DNA of 64,000 nucleotides from Actinernus sp. WN-2022 (GCA_030867875.1 JAOWCC010000237.1:7437713-7501712), one strand, 5' to 3'; shown: positions 45,285 through 57,019, numbered from the stretch's first letter. Notes: a model not told the origin generated them from the letters alone. Numbers and translations: made by a program.

Positions 45285-45470
45285 TTCTAGATAGATAGAT
45301 AAATAGATAGATAGGAGCCCTGACTAGTTAAATACATCTGCAATTAAACTCTAAAAATGTAAATTTCCAAGAAATAACAATAGTAACACACATATATGTG
45401 TGTATGTTATATAATACATAATACTAATACTACTACTAATAATAATTCTTAACGATAATCATAGAAATAA
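45285..45470. repeat. GATA and other microsatellites
   Basis: TAGATAGATAGATAAATAGA run at about 45289-45315, then AT-rich simple sequence (ACTACTAATAATAATTC). Confidence 0.75.
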
Positions 45471-45868
45471 TTCGATCATTAAATAATTAATGTTTGGTAT
45501 CTAGCGCCTAGTTGATGGCATAAAAACCAGCCTATCTTATGTATTTTCGTCCAACTAGATGAAATTTTGGGTGTGATATTCGCGCAAACGAAGTTCAGGG
45601 GGGGTTAAGCCGTTTTGAAATTTTGTTTTGCCTGTAATTTCCCCCTCTGAACTTTAATGTCAACCAAATGAAGAAGACCCCCTGCAGTTTTCCATGGGTA
45701 ACATTTTGGTGAAAATCCCATGTCTCTACGATGTTCCTTTCTACCCATAACAATCCATCGCCCTTTCCTTTTTGGCCGCAAAGCATGATGGGACAGTTTC
45801 ATTTGCAATTTCCGAGTCCAGAACTGGATTAAATAACGTTGCAGCGTTAAAATCTTAGTTTGGGTAGT

Positions 45869-46210
45869 AAACACGACGAACACAACATATTGGTTGCAAA
45901 TTTGGGGTAAGATATGCGAACCATGCAAAACTGAGGGGGGAGGGGTGAGGGGTGGAAAAGCCTATGCCTTTCCTGTTAATAATGATACCCTACCCATTTA
46001 GAAGTGGGTTGAATGAAGTTGAAGCTTAAAAATCATAGTGTTGGTACTAAACACGACGAACACAACATATTGATTGCAAATTTGGGGTAAGAAATGCGAA
46101 CCTTGCAAAACTGCGGGGGGAGGGGTGGAAAATCCTATGCATTTCCTGTTAATAACGGTGCCCTCCCCATTAGAATTGGCTTGAATGAAGTTGCAGCGCT
46201 AAAATCACAA
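45869..46210. repeat. Direct repeat, two units of about 175 bp
   Basis: Both units contain AACACGACGAACACAACATA, AATTTGGGGTAAGA, GCGAACC with TGCAAAACTG, a G-rich AGGGGTG stretch and TTTCCTGTTAATAA. Confidence 0.85.
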
Positions 46211-46214
46211 TGGA

Positions 46215-46990
46215 TTAAGTGATGTGGCAGAGATAAAACCATGGTTTCTGTACTCGACGCGACAACTGCCATGCGGCATGAACTGCGGAACGCTGTCGGT
46301 TCGCGAGCTTGTGATGACATTCAATGCACTTGGATGGAAAATAACAATCGTTTCAAGGAGAAACTTTTTGGCGGATATTTAAGCCACTTATTTCCACGAG
46401 AAGTGCTCCAAAATTCCAGTTGAGCCTTAGTAGGTGGAACATAACCATACACCCACAATCACTACCTTGCAAGTTGCATGGCACTACCCAACACGCGCTA
46501 TGACGTAGCTAACATGTAACACGCACTGGTTGGATTATCGTTAGCGGTATCTACTAGTGTAATATGATAGATATAATAAAATGAAAAATGAATAATAACA
46601 GGAGATAAAGAGCCACACTTGATGCCATCTAAAGTAGTTTTTGCCGTAGAGCACGAAATTTGACATGATTTTATTGAAAAATTAAATCCAGGGGGTGCGG
46701 CGTCACATTTTCTAGCCCTATTTTCATGACATTATGTTACATTTTCAGTTTTACTTCGATATCCACGTGAAATCATATCGGATTGATAGTAAACAAATAA
46801 ATACGCACTCAATTACTTCGATATCCACGGGTTGATAGCAAACAAGTGAGGTGTCCATCTATTATTTGTTACCTTAAAACCTTGATTTCTTACATATCCC
46901 ATCTATTAATGTCTCCGACATGGATGATTGAAGCCTCCAATTTCAGCTATAAAAGGCGCCGCTGAACGTGATCTAATATGAGAACCTCAT
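46215..46990. other. Intronic sequence without recognised features
   Basis: No exon or defined repeat seen. Confidence 0.4.
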
Positions 46991-46997
46991 ACGGGTG

Positions 46998-49170
46998 GAC
47001 CGGTATAATAATAATAATAAATAATTTATGGACTTATATTGCGCAAGTTTCATGTATATATGATCACTTGCGCATTACATGATATGTAAATAACTTATGT
47101 ATAGCTTAGCCTAAATAATATAATGTTAAAAATCCATACTAATGTTAATACTAATTTTACGGAAGCTAAACCTATACTAATAGATTAATACTAAATGTTT
47201 AAGAACTAATAAAATACTAAAAATGAGTAATAACTATACATTCTAATATTTAAAAAATTATGTTAAAATAAATTACAGTTAAATGCTTTCCTAAAAAGAT
47301 AAGTCTTAATTGAACGTTTAAAAGAATCGAGAGACTGTTCATTTCGTAAAGTGTTCGGTAGATCGTTCCACAGTTTAGGAGCAGCAGATACAAAGGCTCT
47401 ATCGCCAAGTGTAGGCTTAGTTATCACATAAGGTGGTTCTAGTAACAATTCGGTATTAGAACGAAGACAATATCTAGACTTACTCTTAATCTTAATTAGA
47501 TCATTAATATATATAGGTGACAGACCATGCAATGCCTTAAAAGTAATAAGTAATAATTTAAAGATAATTCTAAACTTAACTGGAAGCCAATGCAGCTGAT
47601 ATAATATAGGTGTTATATGGTCGAATCTTGGTATCTTACAAATAAGACGGGCAGCAGTATTTTGTACTCTCTGTAACTTAATTAGTTGTGTCTGCGGTAA
47701 TCCGTATAAAAGGCGATTACAGTAATCGATACGGCTTGTGACAAAGGCATGTACTAAAAGCTTGGTAGATTCAGTGGACAAATACTTCCTTATGCGTCTA
47801 ATGTTGTGTAAATGGAAAAATGAAGAATTGCATATCTTATTAATATTGGTGTTCATGGACAACTTAGAGTCGAACCAAGAACCTAAATTTCTGGCAACTG
47901 GAACGGGTGCAATATTACAATTTCCGACAGTTATATGTTCAATGTTTACTTTAGCTAATTGTTGCCTAGTGCCTATAATCAGAAATTCAGTCTTGTCATC
48001 GTTCAGCATTAGCCGGTCGGCAAGCATCCATTGGCGAATGTCCTTTATGCAGTTTTCTATGACAGAAATAGCGTTCTCCTGATTAGCAGCTGAGTCCGGC
48101 TTGAAAGAAAAGTAGATCTGCAAATCATCGGCGTAGCAGTGCACATTAGGGAGATGCGCATTCATAATATCAAATAGTTTCGATGCATAAATAACAAAGA
48201 GAAGAGGTCCAAGGCAAGAACTTTGAAGAACACCCCACTTCAGTTCAAAACTATCTGAGGGGGTACCATTAATTGAAACACGCTGCGTTCTGTTCATCAA
48301 ATATGACGAAAACCAGTCGAGTACTTTACCAGATACACCAACCTTAGATTTGAGAGTGTCAAGTAGGATACTATGATCAACGGTGTCGAAGGCTGCACTT
48401 AAATCCAGAAGCACAAGGAGGGTTACCTGCTGCCGGTTCATATTCATCAATATATCATTCTTAACCTTTAGTAGCGCTGTCTCTGTACTGTGACGTTTCC
48501 TGTAAGAAGATTGTAATGCAGGGTACAGGCCATTTACAGTCATGTGACAGTGTAGTTGCTCACAAACGGTTATTTCCGTTAATTTAGAAACATAAGGGAG
48601 ATTGCTAACAGGACGGTAGTTCTTAAACACAAGGTCAAGTCCATATTTCTTAAGCAAGGGCATGATGAGAGCCTCTTTCCAATCATCAGGAAATAATGTG
48701 GTATCCAGAGAGAGACTAATAATTTTAGTCAAGACGGGCAACAGTACGTCAATGCAGTCAATGATTAGAGGACCATTGGATCCAGCGCACACGACTTTTT
48801 GGTCGACTTCATGATAAGTTTTCTCGTGTCCTCTTCCGTCAGTGGTTTAAACTCATCAAATGATGTGATAGCATTAAGGGTGGGATCACAGTTTTCGGGT
48901 TTCCTCACAGGTTCTGTATTAACTAGATCAGCACAGTCAAGTTTGTTCTGTATATCAACGATTTTTTGAAAAAACAAAATGTCCCATGTCGTTAGCGAGC
49001 ACATAATCATCATCATGAGGAGGGGTTTTGTAGCTTTGAACAATTTGCCTTGATCACAGCTATTTTCAGCAATAAAGTTCGTATAGAATTCTCGTCTTGC
49101 ATTATTCATCAAGTAAGTTACGCGGTTTCTACATGCTCTATATTGAGCATAGTCCAATGGGTATGGGTGG
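46998..49170 (-). mobile_element. L2/CR1-like LINE, 5'-truncated
   Basis: A 509-codon frame (47263-48792) encodes an RT with NYRPVSNLPYVSKL (about residue 58), HSTETALL, LDLSAAFDTVDH, the catalytic YADD at residues 220-223, and a C-terminal KLWNDLPNTLRNE. GVLQSS replaces the usual GVPQGS. Upstream (48765-49157) the region just before RT lies in another frame, so at least one frameshift exists. The 3' end carries a GCGCAA hairpin region and TTATTATTA repeats. Endonuclease is missing. It lies in the same orientation as the host gene, inside the intron that splits ApeC. Confidence 0.88.
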
Positions 49171-49194
49171 GACTCTGCAGAGACTCTGCTCCCA

Positions 49195-49250
49195 AATCCT
49201 ACGGCGCCCGTGATCCTACAGCGCCCGTGATCCTACAGCGCCCGTGATCT
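49195..49250. repeat. 18-bp minisatellite, 3 units
   Basis: Three copies of GGCGCCCGTGATCCTACA-type units at the 5' end of the truncated LINE. Confidence 0.85.
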
Positions 49251-49379
49251 CATTTTGCTTCTGTACACTTCGCTATTCATTTTCGTTTTATCCTATGTTA
49301 TAATTAGATTGATCAGAATACATTTGAACTTGTGTTGTTTTCTTAAAAATCGAGTGGCCACTGTATACGTATTTTGCGT

Positions 49380-49520
49380 GTTTGATTATCGTTCGCGGTT
49401 TCGACTTGTAATAATAATAATAATAACAATACAATTATTATTATTATTATAATCGGATGAAAAAGTGTAAAAACGGATAAAAACTGTAAAATAATAACTA
49501 ATAATAATAATAATAGTAAT
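49380..49520. repeat. AAT/ATT trinucleotide tract between LINEs
   Basis: AATAATAATAATAACAATAC followed by ATTATTATT, then a second AATAATAATA run that forms the 3' end of the next LINE. Confidence 0.85.
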
Positions 49521-52500
49521 CTAAACTTATATAGCGCACTTTTCTTAAATTCAAAGGCGCTTCACAAAGAATTACAAACTAAAAAATAGTTAAATATGAG
49601 AAGAAACTAAATATTATAAAAACCAAGCAACTAAGTTAAACATGATTTAGACTAAACATGTTCGAAAACTAGATATCATAGGCCTGTTGAAACAAAAATG
49701 TCTTAAGACGAGATTTAAAAGTGTTCAATGATGGTGAGAGTTTAATGTTATCTGGGAAAGTGTTCCACAGCCTGGGCGCTGCCACAGAGAAAGCTCTATC
49801 GCCATATGTTTTTGTTGTTTTACCACTGGAAATTTTTAGAAGAAATTTGCTTTTGGAACGTAGGTGTCTGGTGGGCACATATTTTTCTAACAAGTTGCTA
49901 AGATAAATCGGTGCAAGCGCGTTGAGTGCCTTAAAAGTAAGTAGCAAGATTTTAAACATAATGCGTTGAGTTACAGGAAGCCAATGAAGTTCTATGAGTA
50001 TATGAGTTGCATGATCGAATTTTCTCTTACCCATGATTAATCGGGCAGCACAGTTGTGAACTAATTGAAGTTTCTGAACAAGAGTTTGCGGAAGGCCATA
50101 AAGGAGAGAATTACAATGATCAAGCTTACAAGTAATAAATGCATGTACATGTACTAGCGTCTTGGTATTCTCAGCAGAGAATAAGTAGTTCCTAATACGT
50201 GCAATGTTACGAATATGAAAGAATGAAGCCACTTGGGATTCCAAATTCAAAGAATCATCAAATACTACGCCGATATTGCGAGCAGACTTAGAAGAAATAA
50301 TAAGATCATTGCCTATATTAAGTGGCGGAAGTTGGATTTTAGGTCGAAACTGAGATCCTATTATTAGTAGTTCAGTTTTATCAGTGTTCAGTTTTAAATT
50401 ATTCAAAGACATCCAGGTGGTAATGTCATTGATACAAGCTTCGATCTTGGCTGCAACTAAAGATTCCGGTGCTTGAGAGTCAAATGAGAGGTAAATGTGA
50501 GTGTCGTCTGCGTAGAAATGGCACATCATATCATGGCTTCTAATGAGGTCACCCAAAGGAGAAGTGTACATAAGATAAAGTAACGGTCCTAGGACCGACC
50601 CTTCTAGGAAGGTTACCCTATCTCCATGTAAACAGGACCTTAGTGTTAGTGGGAAAGCCAGTGAAGTTGCCAGACACTGGGGCTGACTTTTCTCCTCGGA
50701 TACACACATACTGTTTACGACCAAGCAGGTATGAACGAATCCACGCTGGAGCATGCCCTGTTATTCCAAAACAGGCAGTTAGACGCCCAAGCAGAATTTC
50801 ATGACCAACGGTGTCAAATGCCGATGAAATGTCCAGTAACACCAAGGCCACCGTTCGATGTTGGTCTATGGCTCTTAAAATGTCGTTCTGGAACCTCAGC
50901 AAAGCAGTCTCAGTGCTATGCCGTCTTTTATAGGCTGACTGAAAAACTTCACCAAGGTTATTATCATCGACATAGTCAATCATTTGGGATGCCACAACCT
51001 TTTCAATAACCTTAGAGATGAATGTAAGATTAGATACTGGTCGGAAGTTCTTAAATTCCTCGTGACTCAAGCCAAACTTCTTCAACAAGGAGCCAATCTG
51101 TGCGACCTTTAAAGCGTCTGGCATAGTAGCAGACTCTAGAGAGACATTGACAATGTTGGTGATAGAAGGTAATAATTGAGGAAAGCACTGCTTCAGGACA
51201 GAAGCTGGAACAGGATCAAGGTCACAGGACTTGATTTTAGACGAGCTGATCAGATCTGCCACTTGTCTAGGATTAACACTTTCGAAGGATGATAGCTGAC
51301 ATCTTAGGTTAGATTCATCTTGCAAGGAACTTGGATTGGCAGCTAATACATTTGCTCGTATCATATGAATCTTATCAATAAAGAATGCATTAAATCGATT
51401 AACGAGTTCTTTATCGGAGTTACAAGATGGGAAACAAGCTTCAGGCTTACGATTCAAAAGGCTATCAACTATTCGAAAGAGCGTTTGCTGATTCCCTTTG
51501 TTACAGTCAATAACAGACGAGAAATAGCTTTCTTTAGCATTCCTCACCATATCATTCACTATAAGGCATTGTTCAGTATACAAGCAGTGATCCTCATCGG
51601 AATTAGAGGCTCTCCATTTGCGCTCCAGCTTTCTACGGGCCCTTTTTGCTTCCAATATGTCCGCAGTAAACCAGGGCTTATGGGGGCGTGTCGAGATTAA
51701 ACGTCGTTTCACCGGTGCATACGCATCCAACAGCGACGTCAGGGTGGAGTTGTAGCTGGAAATCAGGTTAGATAAACATTCCGGCGGTGATGTAAGTAGG
51801 TTAGAGTTTTCCAGATCAGAGCAAAATCCGTCTATATCCATGGCACGTAATTTACGATAGGAAACCCACTTACGATCAGGTTGACGCTTCTTTAATAGAA
51901 GATCACACCTGACAGCAAAGTGATCAGACAAATCTGAGTTTGATACAGTGTAGTTAGATGTAAAGTCTTCCTCACTTCTTGTGATAACCAGATCGAGTAC
52001 ATGACCCCCCACGTGAGTCACAGAGGACACATTCTGCATCAGGTTAAATGAATGTAATAGCTCAAGGAAGCTACCAGTGTTCCGATCATCAGTAACGTCT
52101 ATATGAAGATTGAAGTCACCAGTTAAGAGAAGAAGTCCAGGTGCAGTTAAAATTCAGGTTTGGAGGACGGTATATTACAATCAGACGAAAAGTAGAACCT
52201 AAAGATTTAATTAGTAGTTCTATGTGTTCAAAAGAACGGTAATTAGCCCGATGCTCCCGCTCGATTTTATAGTGACTCCTTAACACAACGCCAACTCCAC
52301 CACCATTAGAGCCCAATCTCGGTGAATGATGAAAAACAAAACCATCCGGACAAACATCTTGTATATAATAATAATCGTAGTCACTTCCACGCAGCCAGGT
52401 TTCTGTAACAGCTAGGATGTCAATATTACAGTCCGAGACGAAGTCGTGAATTATACGCGATTTATTGCAGATGGATCTTGCATTAATACAGCAGAATTGA

Positions 52501-52610
52501 GAAGAAGGCTGATACAAAGTCTCTTGATGTTTATCATGAATATCAGAGCCCGGAACTGGTAAAATATTGTTGTGATCAATCGAGCGTTTACGGTATTTAT
52601 AACAATAAAA
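49500..52610 (-). mobile_element. Nearly full-length L2/CR1-like LINE with endonuclease and RT
   Basis: From 52517 the frame encodes an APE endonuclease: CCINARSICNKS, ILAVTETWL, SNGGGVGVVL, IYRPP. After a frameshift near 52130 it continues with GDFNLHID, then HVLDLVITR and SDLSDHFAVRC. RT follows: NFRPVSNLTFISKVIEKVV, HSTETALLRFQND, LLDISSAFDTV. A second frameshift near 50640 leads into GSVLGPLLY and the catalytic YADD (residues 81-84 of the last frame), ending near 49669 with [11 protein letters not shown] and FLFQQAYDI. The 3' end has TATATAAG and ATTATTATTA. Two frameshifts make it inactive. It is distinct in sequence from the LINE at 46998. Confidence 0.9.
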
Positions 52611-52684
52611 TCGTCACACAAACCTAATTACATATCACTCATTAGATTAAAACTTTTACAACCATTATAATAAAAGTCTCTGTT

Positions 52685-54501
52685 CTAACTTGTGGGAGGT
52701 GTAGTGTGTTGCTTTGACTGACGAGTAGTGCGAGCAACAACCGCCTTATTATAGCAAAAATAATTTCTCAGGAACTGAGGAACATTACCATTAATGCATT
52801 TCTTTACAAGCTTAAAAACGTGTCTCATGACGTGATTGGAACGGATCCCATGACAGATTACACAAAAATGTGTCACTGATTTACAATTTAAAATTATCTT
52901 TGCCGCACGTCGTTGTAGCCTATCTAACAGACCTGTATTAACATCGCCACAACATGCCCATACCGTATCATAATCTATGACAGGTAAAATAAAAGACCTG
53001 TACACAGTGTCTGCACAACTGGCTGTTATATTTCCTAATGCGACCTAACATAATAATAACAATAATAATAATAATAATAATAATAACAATAAGAGTGCAG
53101 AGCACAGCAAACCCTGTTCTACTTGCTTTATTTAATAGATTTTTACGAACTAAATGCACAATACCGACAGTTTTGTGTTGCGAAAAACGAAGTCATGAAA
53201 TAATTAAGCCAGTTCTTAGCGTTCAGTTTTAGCTTTCTCATTTCATTTTACGAACAACCATAATATCCGAATTTTGCAAGCAAATGCCAAATCCTAGCTT
53301 TGGCTTAAATTTGCGGCAAAAATTGTCTTGACTTCTAGGTTTTCCTTTACGGAAATTAAATGTTGTTCTAGTTCTCTTTCAATTTCAGCTTCAAAATAAA
53401 CCGCCAAAGGCCAGTTGCAAATGTGTCGCTCCGCCATTTTGATTTTCAATTTTGTATAGACAACATGGAAATCCGAATGAAATGACGTCATCTCCCAAGT
53501 AACGCACGCTCTGATTGGTTTGTTCGTACTTTCTATGTGTCTGTACTCTCACAAACACGTTTTTTGATCATTCATTGAGCGCGTTAGTAAGTATCTATTA
53601 TATAAATAAGTTATATTAAGTGTAATAATTTTCTAATTAAAGGGCCAAGTTATATCTGAAGATCAATCTATTTACAAACGAGTTCTTGAAGATGCAAGTT
53701 CTTGAACATACCAACTATTTTTCCAGCTCTACAAATAACATGTTAAACATGAGCGTAAATTTATCAACACTAGAAAGCCTCACGCCAGTGCCAAACAGGA
53801 CGCACTCAGTTTTGGTCTTATGAAGGAAAATACCATTCACTTATGGTATCCATCTCCACGTTTAGCACAGACTCGATGGTAGAGACATCCTTTGCTGAAT
53901 AGAATACCACGGCATCATCTGTATACATAAGTACACTACAATGGTTGGCTGTTCCAGGTAAGTCATTGATGAACAGTACGAAACGTAATGGGCCCAGGAT
54001 GGATCCGTGTGGGATGCCAGACGATATGATGTCGCAATCAGAAAGGACATTCTGATAACTAACAGCTTGATGACGTTTTAATAAATAGCTCTTAAACCAC
54101 TGCAGCTCAGTATTTGCCACACCACAGGACTGCAGCTTGCTCAGAAGTAGCATATGGCCTACGCTGTCAAATGCTTTGCGAAGGTCGATGAACACAGCAC
54201 CAGTTAGCAATCCCTGATCAACATTCATGCGAATTGAATAAGTGAAATATATAACAGCAGTCTCTGTAGGGTGAAACTTCCGAAAGCCACATTGATACTT
54301 AGAGAGCTGTAAGTGCACCACCCTTTCCATGACTTTAGACACAGCAGGCAGGATTGAAATAGGGCGATAATTGTCCATGTCATCCTGTTTGCCTTTCTTG
54401 GACAGGGAATCACCCTGGCACGCTTCCAGTCGGAGGGTACAATGCTTTGAATGGTGAAATTGTATATTACGTTTGTTATTTCCAGTCTTTATCAATTTCA
54501 T
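52685..54501 (-). mobile_element. LINE of a third family, interrupted by another repeat
   Basis: Frame 53818-54501 encodes NYRPISILPAVSKVMERVV, GFRKFHPTETAV, FIDLRKAFDSV, SSGIPHGSILGP and YTDD (expected YADD). A shifted frame then gives FLHKTKTECVLFGTG (about 53750-53817). After a 0.8-kb interruption the C-terminal part resumes (52685-53040: RSFILPVIDYDTVW, LDRLQRRAAKII). The element is broken by frameshifts and by the insertion. Confidence 0.8.
53045..53605. repeat. Dispersed repeat family, copy C, inserted in a LINE
   Basis: AATAATAATA microsatellite followed by GAGCACAGCAAACCCTGTTC, then AAGTCATGAAATAATTAAGC, and ending GCGTTAGTAAGTATCTATTA. The reverse complement of copy D (60590-61630) matches throughout. 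Confidence 0.75.
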
Positions 54502-54599
54502 TACTGGCTTTATTTCTGTATTTGATATAATTATGAAAGTTTAATTACCTATGATTCAGATCTCGCATATACCGTCAACTCTCCCTTTCCCTCATGCAC

Positions 54600-54680
54600 C
54601 TCATTACAACCTCTGAGTGCAGTAACCAGAATATAGTAACCATAGTAACCAGAGTTAGTAACCATAGTAACCAGATATAC
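54600..54680. repeat. AACCATAGTAACCAG short repeats
   Basis: TAACCATAGTAACCAGA-type phrases occur three to four times. Confidence 0.7.
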
Positions 54681-54784
54681 TTTTTTTAGTGTTTGAATTG
54701 TTCAAGACCTTACAACACAGGCACACAATACTAAAGATCAAGTGATCTTTATAAACAATCAAAATAATCTGTAAAAGAATAAAC

Positions 54785-55212
54785 GTATGCCAGGAGCCCA
54801 TTACCAGGAGCGTTCCTATGTCATGGGCTGGGCCCCCAGCACAGGAGTAGATGTGGCTATATTTAGAATTGCTGGTTTTCACTTGACGTCATAGCCGCCA
54901 TGTTGGTGCCCTTAAACAATAGATTCCTCGTTAGTGTCTTTTGTTGGGGCACCAACATGGCCGCCATGCCCTTTGTCATTTGAATCTCTGGGGATTGAGT
55001 GAAAACCAGCAATTCGAATTCCCGCGTTGAAAGTGAGAAGAATGACAATGACTAATAATGAGAAGTGACGTTAGCTATCTGATTGGCTAATACAACATGG
55101 CCTTTGTTTATTTCGCGCGAAATGCAATTCTAAATATAGCCACATCTACTCCTGTGCTGGGTACAGACCCAATGGGGAAGATGGACGCTCATGGTAATGG
55201 GCTCCTGTGCAT
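54785..55212. mobile_element. Nested inverted repeats (two-layer foldback)
   Basis: The outer arms include CAGGAGCCCATTACC and CCCAGCACAGGAGTAGATGT with their complements at about 55122-55212. The inner arms (54866-54905 and 54950-55017) share TTGCTGGTTTTCAC and CCGCCATGTTGGTGCCC. The inner unit resembles the MITE at 37687 through the GCCATGTTGGTG core. The structure ends about 35 bp from the first ApeC exon. Confidence 0.75.
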
Positions 55213-55247
55213 GCGCAATGTTTGTGTAATTACATGTTACTACATAC

Positions 55248-55490
55248 CCTTCGGCCAAAGTGGCCTTCCACTGTCACCAGTCACGTTTGTCTTCATACAA
55301 AAGTATCTCTTTATGGTATCCTTTTCGACGATGGAGCCAAGATGAAAGTCCACTGAGTGATCTTCAATTGTTTTGGTTTTCTCTGTGTGTTGGATTCGCC
55401 ATCCTGTTTTCCAGGTGAAGGTGGTACCTGCAGGGCACCCAGTCTTGGCTTTGGGTAGACCGTACTTCCCTCCTGGCCACTTAACACGCA
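55248..55490 (-). CDS. ApeC domain, exon 1 of 3 (N-terminal third)
   Basis: This 243-nt exon is phase 1 at both ends, with acceptor CTTAG before the codons for VRVKWPGG and donor GTATGT. It carries the hallmark opening of the apextrin C-terminal domain: WPGGKYGLPKAKTGC, then a TGWRIQHTE-type stretch, FHLGS, a FCMKT cysteine segment, and a WPKG end. The next exon continues exactly at the family's QYCIYK motif. The 10.1-kb intron that follows contains three LINE copies. The ApeC family (Pfam ApeC) is abundant in cnidarians and amphioxus, and some members bind muramyl dipeptide or peptidoglycan. Binding by this copy is not shown. Confidence 0.85.
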
Positions 55491-55494
55491 CTAA

Positions 55495-56000
55495 GGAGAA
55501 ATAACAAAACTACATACAGTTCTCTGTCTTATTAACGATGGCAATAACATTTAAAATGTGAGTAACGTAAAAGGTCTAAAAATGTAAATATAACTTGGAA
55601 ATGTATTGTAGGAAACTACAAGATTGTAAAGGACACTGTGAAGCTGACAATTTATTTAATCTTCGGAAAACTGAGAAAATGTCACGCCGTTCGTCTTATT
55701 ACAAGGGGGACGGTCTTCTCATCTGTTGGCTTGTGTTTTTTCTAATGATATTTCTAAAGCATAATTAATGGTTCAGTGGTCTTGCACCTTACAAAATGAC
55801 GCACTTATTCTTCTAGTTGGTTATTAGGATAAGCTTCGGGTCGTTCTTTATTTATAATTCGGTATAAATATACTAAAGGAAGTAGTACTTTTCGTAATAT
55901 TGTATTTAAAGTGTATATGAAATGAAAAATATTAACTCCTAATATCCTAAATTAAGTCTTCAAAAGTCCGAATTTTTGGGTCTCGTTTACCTGTTGCGAT
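55495..56000. other. Unannotated sequence upstream of ApeC exon 1
   Basis: No further exon with a signal peptide or matching phase was found here. Confidence 0.4.
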
Positions 56001-56130
56001 TTCATGGCATATTTTTTTCGCCTAGAAGTTCGGTCAGAACGCTTCAAAAATGGTTACATTTCCCGCGCGGCCATACGATCCAATTACAGGGCCTGTGACG
56101 TAGTAACCGTGACACAGCGGAAAGCGAAAC

Positions 56131-56520
56131 ATGGCTACCAGTGTAAGAATAAGAGAAAGCTAAAGAACGGCGGCGATTATTGTGTGGCTGGTGGCCCAAA
56201 CAAGGTCGGTTGTAAGAACAACAGCTATACGGAAGGCATATCTATGTACTACTTCCGAAAGGAAGAAGCTGTGAAACAGCAGTGGACGCGTTTTGTTCAT
56301 AAACACAGGAAGGGTTTTGCCCCATCAAAGAACTCTGTTCGGCTCACTTTGACTTTGAGCAGAGCTGCTACGAGCACAGGTCGATCATTTTCTCTGGTCC
56401 GTCAGATACTACGAAACCGCAGTTGAAAAAAAAATTGATCAGGGGAGCAGTTCCGACCAAGGATGCCGTTCTAGTCGCGATGTGTCCTCTCCGCCGCGGA
56501 GTGCTCGCAGCGAAAACAAG
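56131..56520 (+). pseudogene. THAP-domain gene, frameshifted
   Basis: The frame gives YCVAGGPNKVGC, then YYFRKEEAVKQQWTRF, HRKGFAPSKNSV, the N-terminal part of a THAP zinc finger (C2CH DNA-binding domain). At about 56340 the frame shifts; the +1 frame continues SAHFDFEQSCYEH and KKLIRGAVPT, the conserved THAP tail, before a donor-like GTAAGT at 56519. The cysteine of the usual LCSAHF is in the lost segment, as if about 7 bp were deleted. The nearest ATG (56130) is also out of frame with YCVAGG. Likely a dead copy, though a sequencing error cannot be excluded. Confidence 0.65.
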
Positions 56521-56943
56521 TAAGTCCATTTCTGATGTCCCTCTAATGTCCTTTGTAAAACAGTGCACATGCATATCGCCCAAAGCATCTTTATTTTTGT
56601 TTTAAATAGATTGTAAACTAAAGTACGCAGTACGGAAGTAAAGGTTATTTCCTTTTTGAATATTGGATGTTCGAAATTATGTAATAAAAAGAGTATTGTA
56701 CATTCTACTTTTACAATAATCTTTGTAAATTTTAATACTCATTACTGTTTTGATAGTTTTGCTAATTTATCCGAAAAGATTAAATATATTACTCTCAAAG
56801 TTTCAGTGATTACTAAGTGTGGCATTCTCTTTCGATTTGTGGAGTCTGTTTGTTTGTATCTTTAAGTTTAATTTGATTCTTGAAGTTTTTTTATTTATGC
56901 TAATGAGGCAAAATGTAAACATTGCACTCTAGCTCTCCAGAGC

Positions 56944-57014
56944 CAGAGGTTTTCTAGAGAGAGAACGGCTCTTTCTCCGCGGCTGTTCTTTCTAGAAAAC
57001 CTCTGGAACCAGGG
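56944..57014. repeat. Hairpin-forming inverted repeat
   Basis: CCAGAGGTTTTCTAGA and TCTAGAAAACCTCTGG face each other around a GC-rich loop (CTCCGCGGC). Confidence 0.8.
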
Positions 57015-57019
57015 TACTC

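Larger units (their letters stand above)
2785..55490 (-). other. Multi-domain secreted recognition or adhesion protein gene (ApeC-CUB-EGF-F5/8C-[LamG-Ig-EGFn]x2-CTLD), whole gene model
   Basis: Nineteen exons join in one frame of about 1,400 codons. Domain order is ApeC, CUB, EGF, F5/8 type C, LamG-like, Ig, EGF, EGF, EGF, LamG-like, Ig, EGF, EGF, C-type lectin. Every exon has AG/GT borders. The introns are phase 1, except inside ApeC (phase 0), inside F5/8C (phase 0) and before each long LamG exon (phase 2). Such symmetric phase-1 modules are typical of exon-shuffled extracellular proteins. All domains are extracellular types and no membrane segment follows the last one. ApeC domains bind bacterial cell-wall components in amphioxus apextrin-like proteins, and discoidin and C-type lectin domains often bind glycans, so a pattern-recognition or adhesive role is inferred. 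The first exon and signal peptide are not identified. It could instead be two adjacent genes split between 13.4 and 23.3 kb, but the phases join cleanly. Confidence 0.78.

Noticed and set aside
47738..48082. Plus-strand open frame of 114 codons
   Set aside because: It is antisense to the LINE reverse transcriptase. No independent support.
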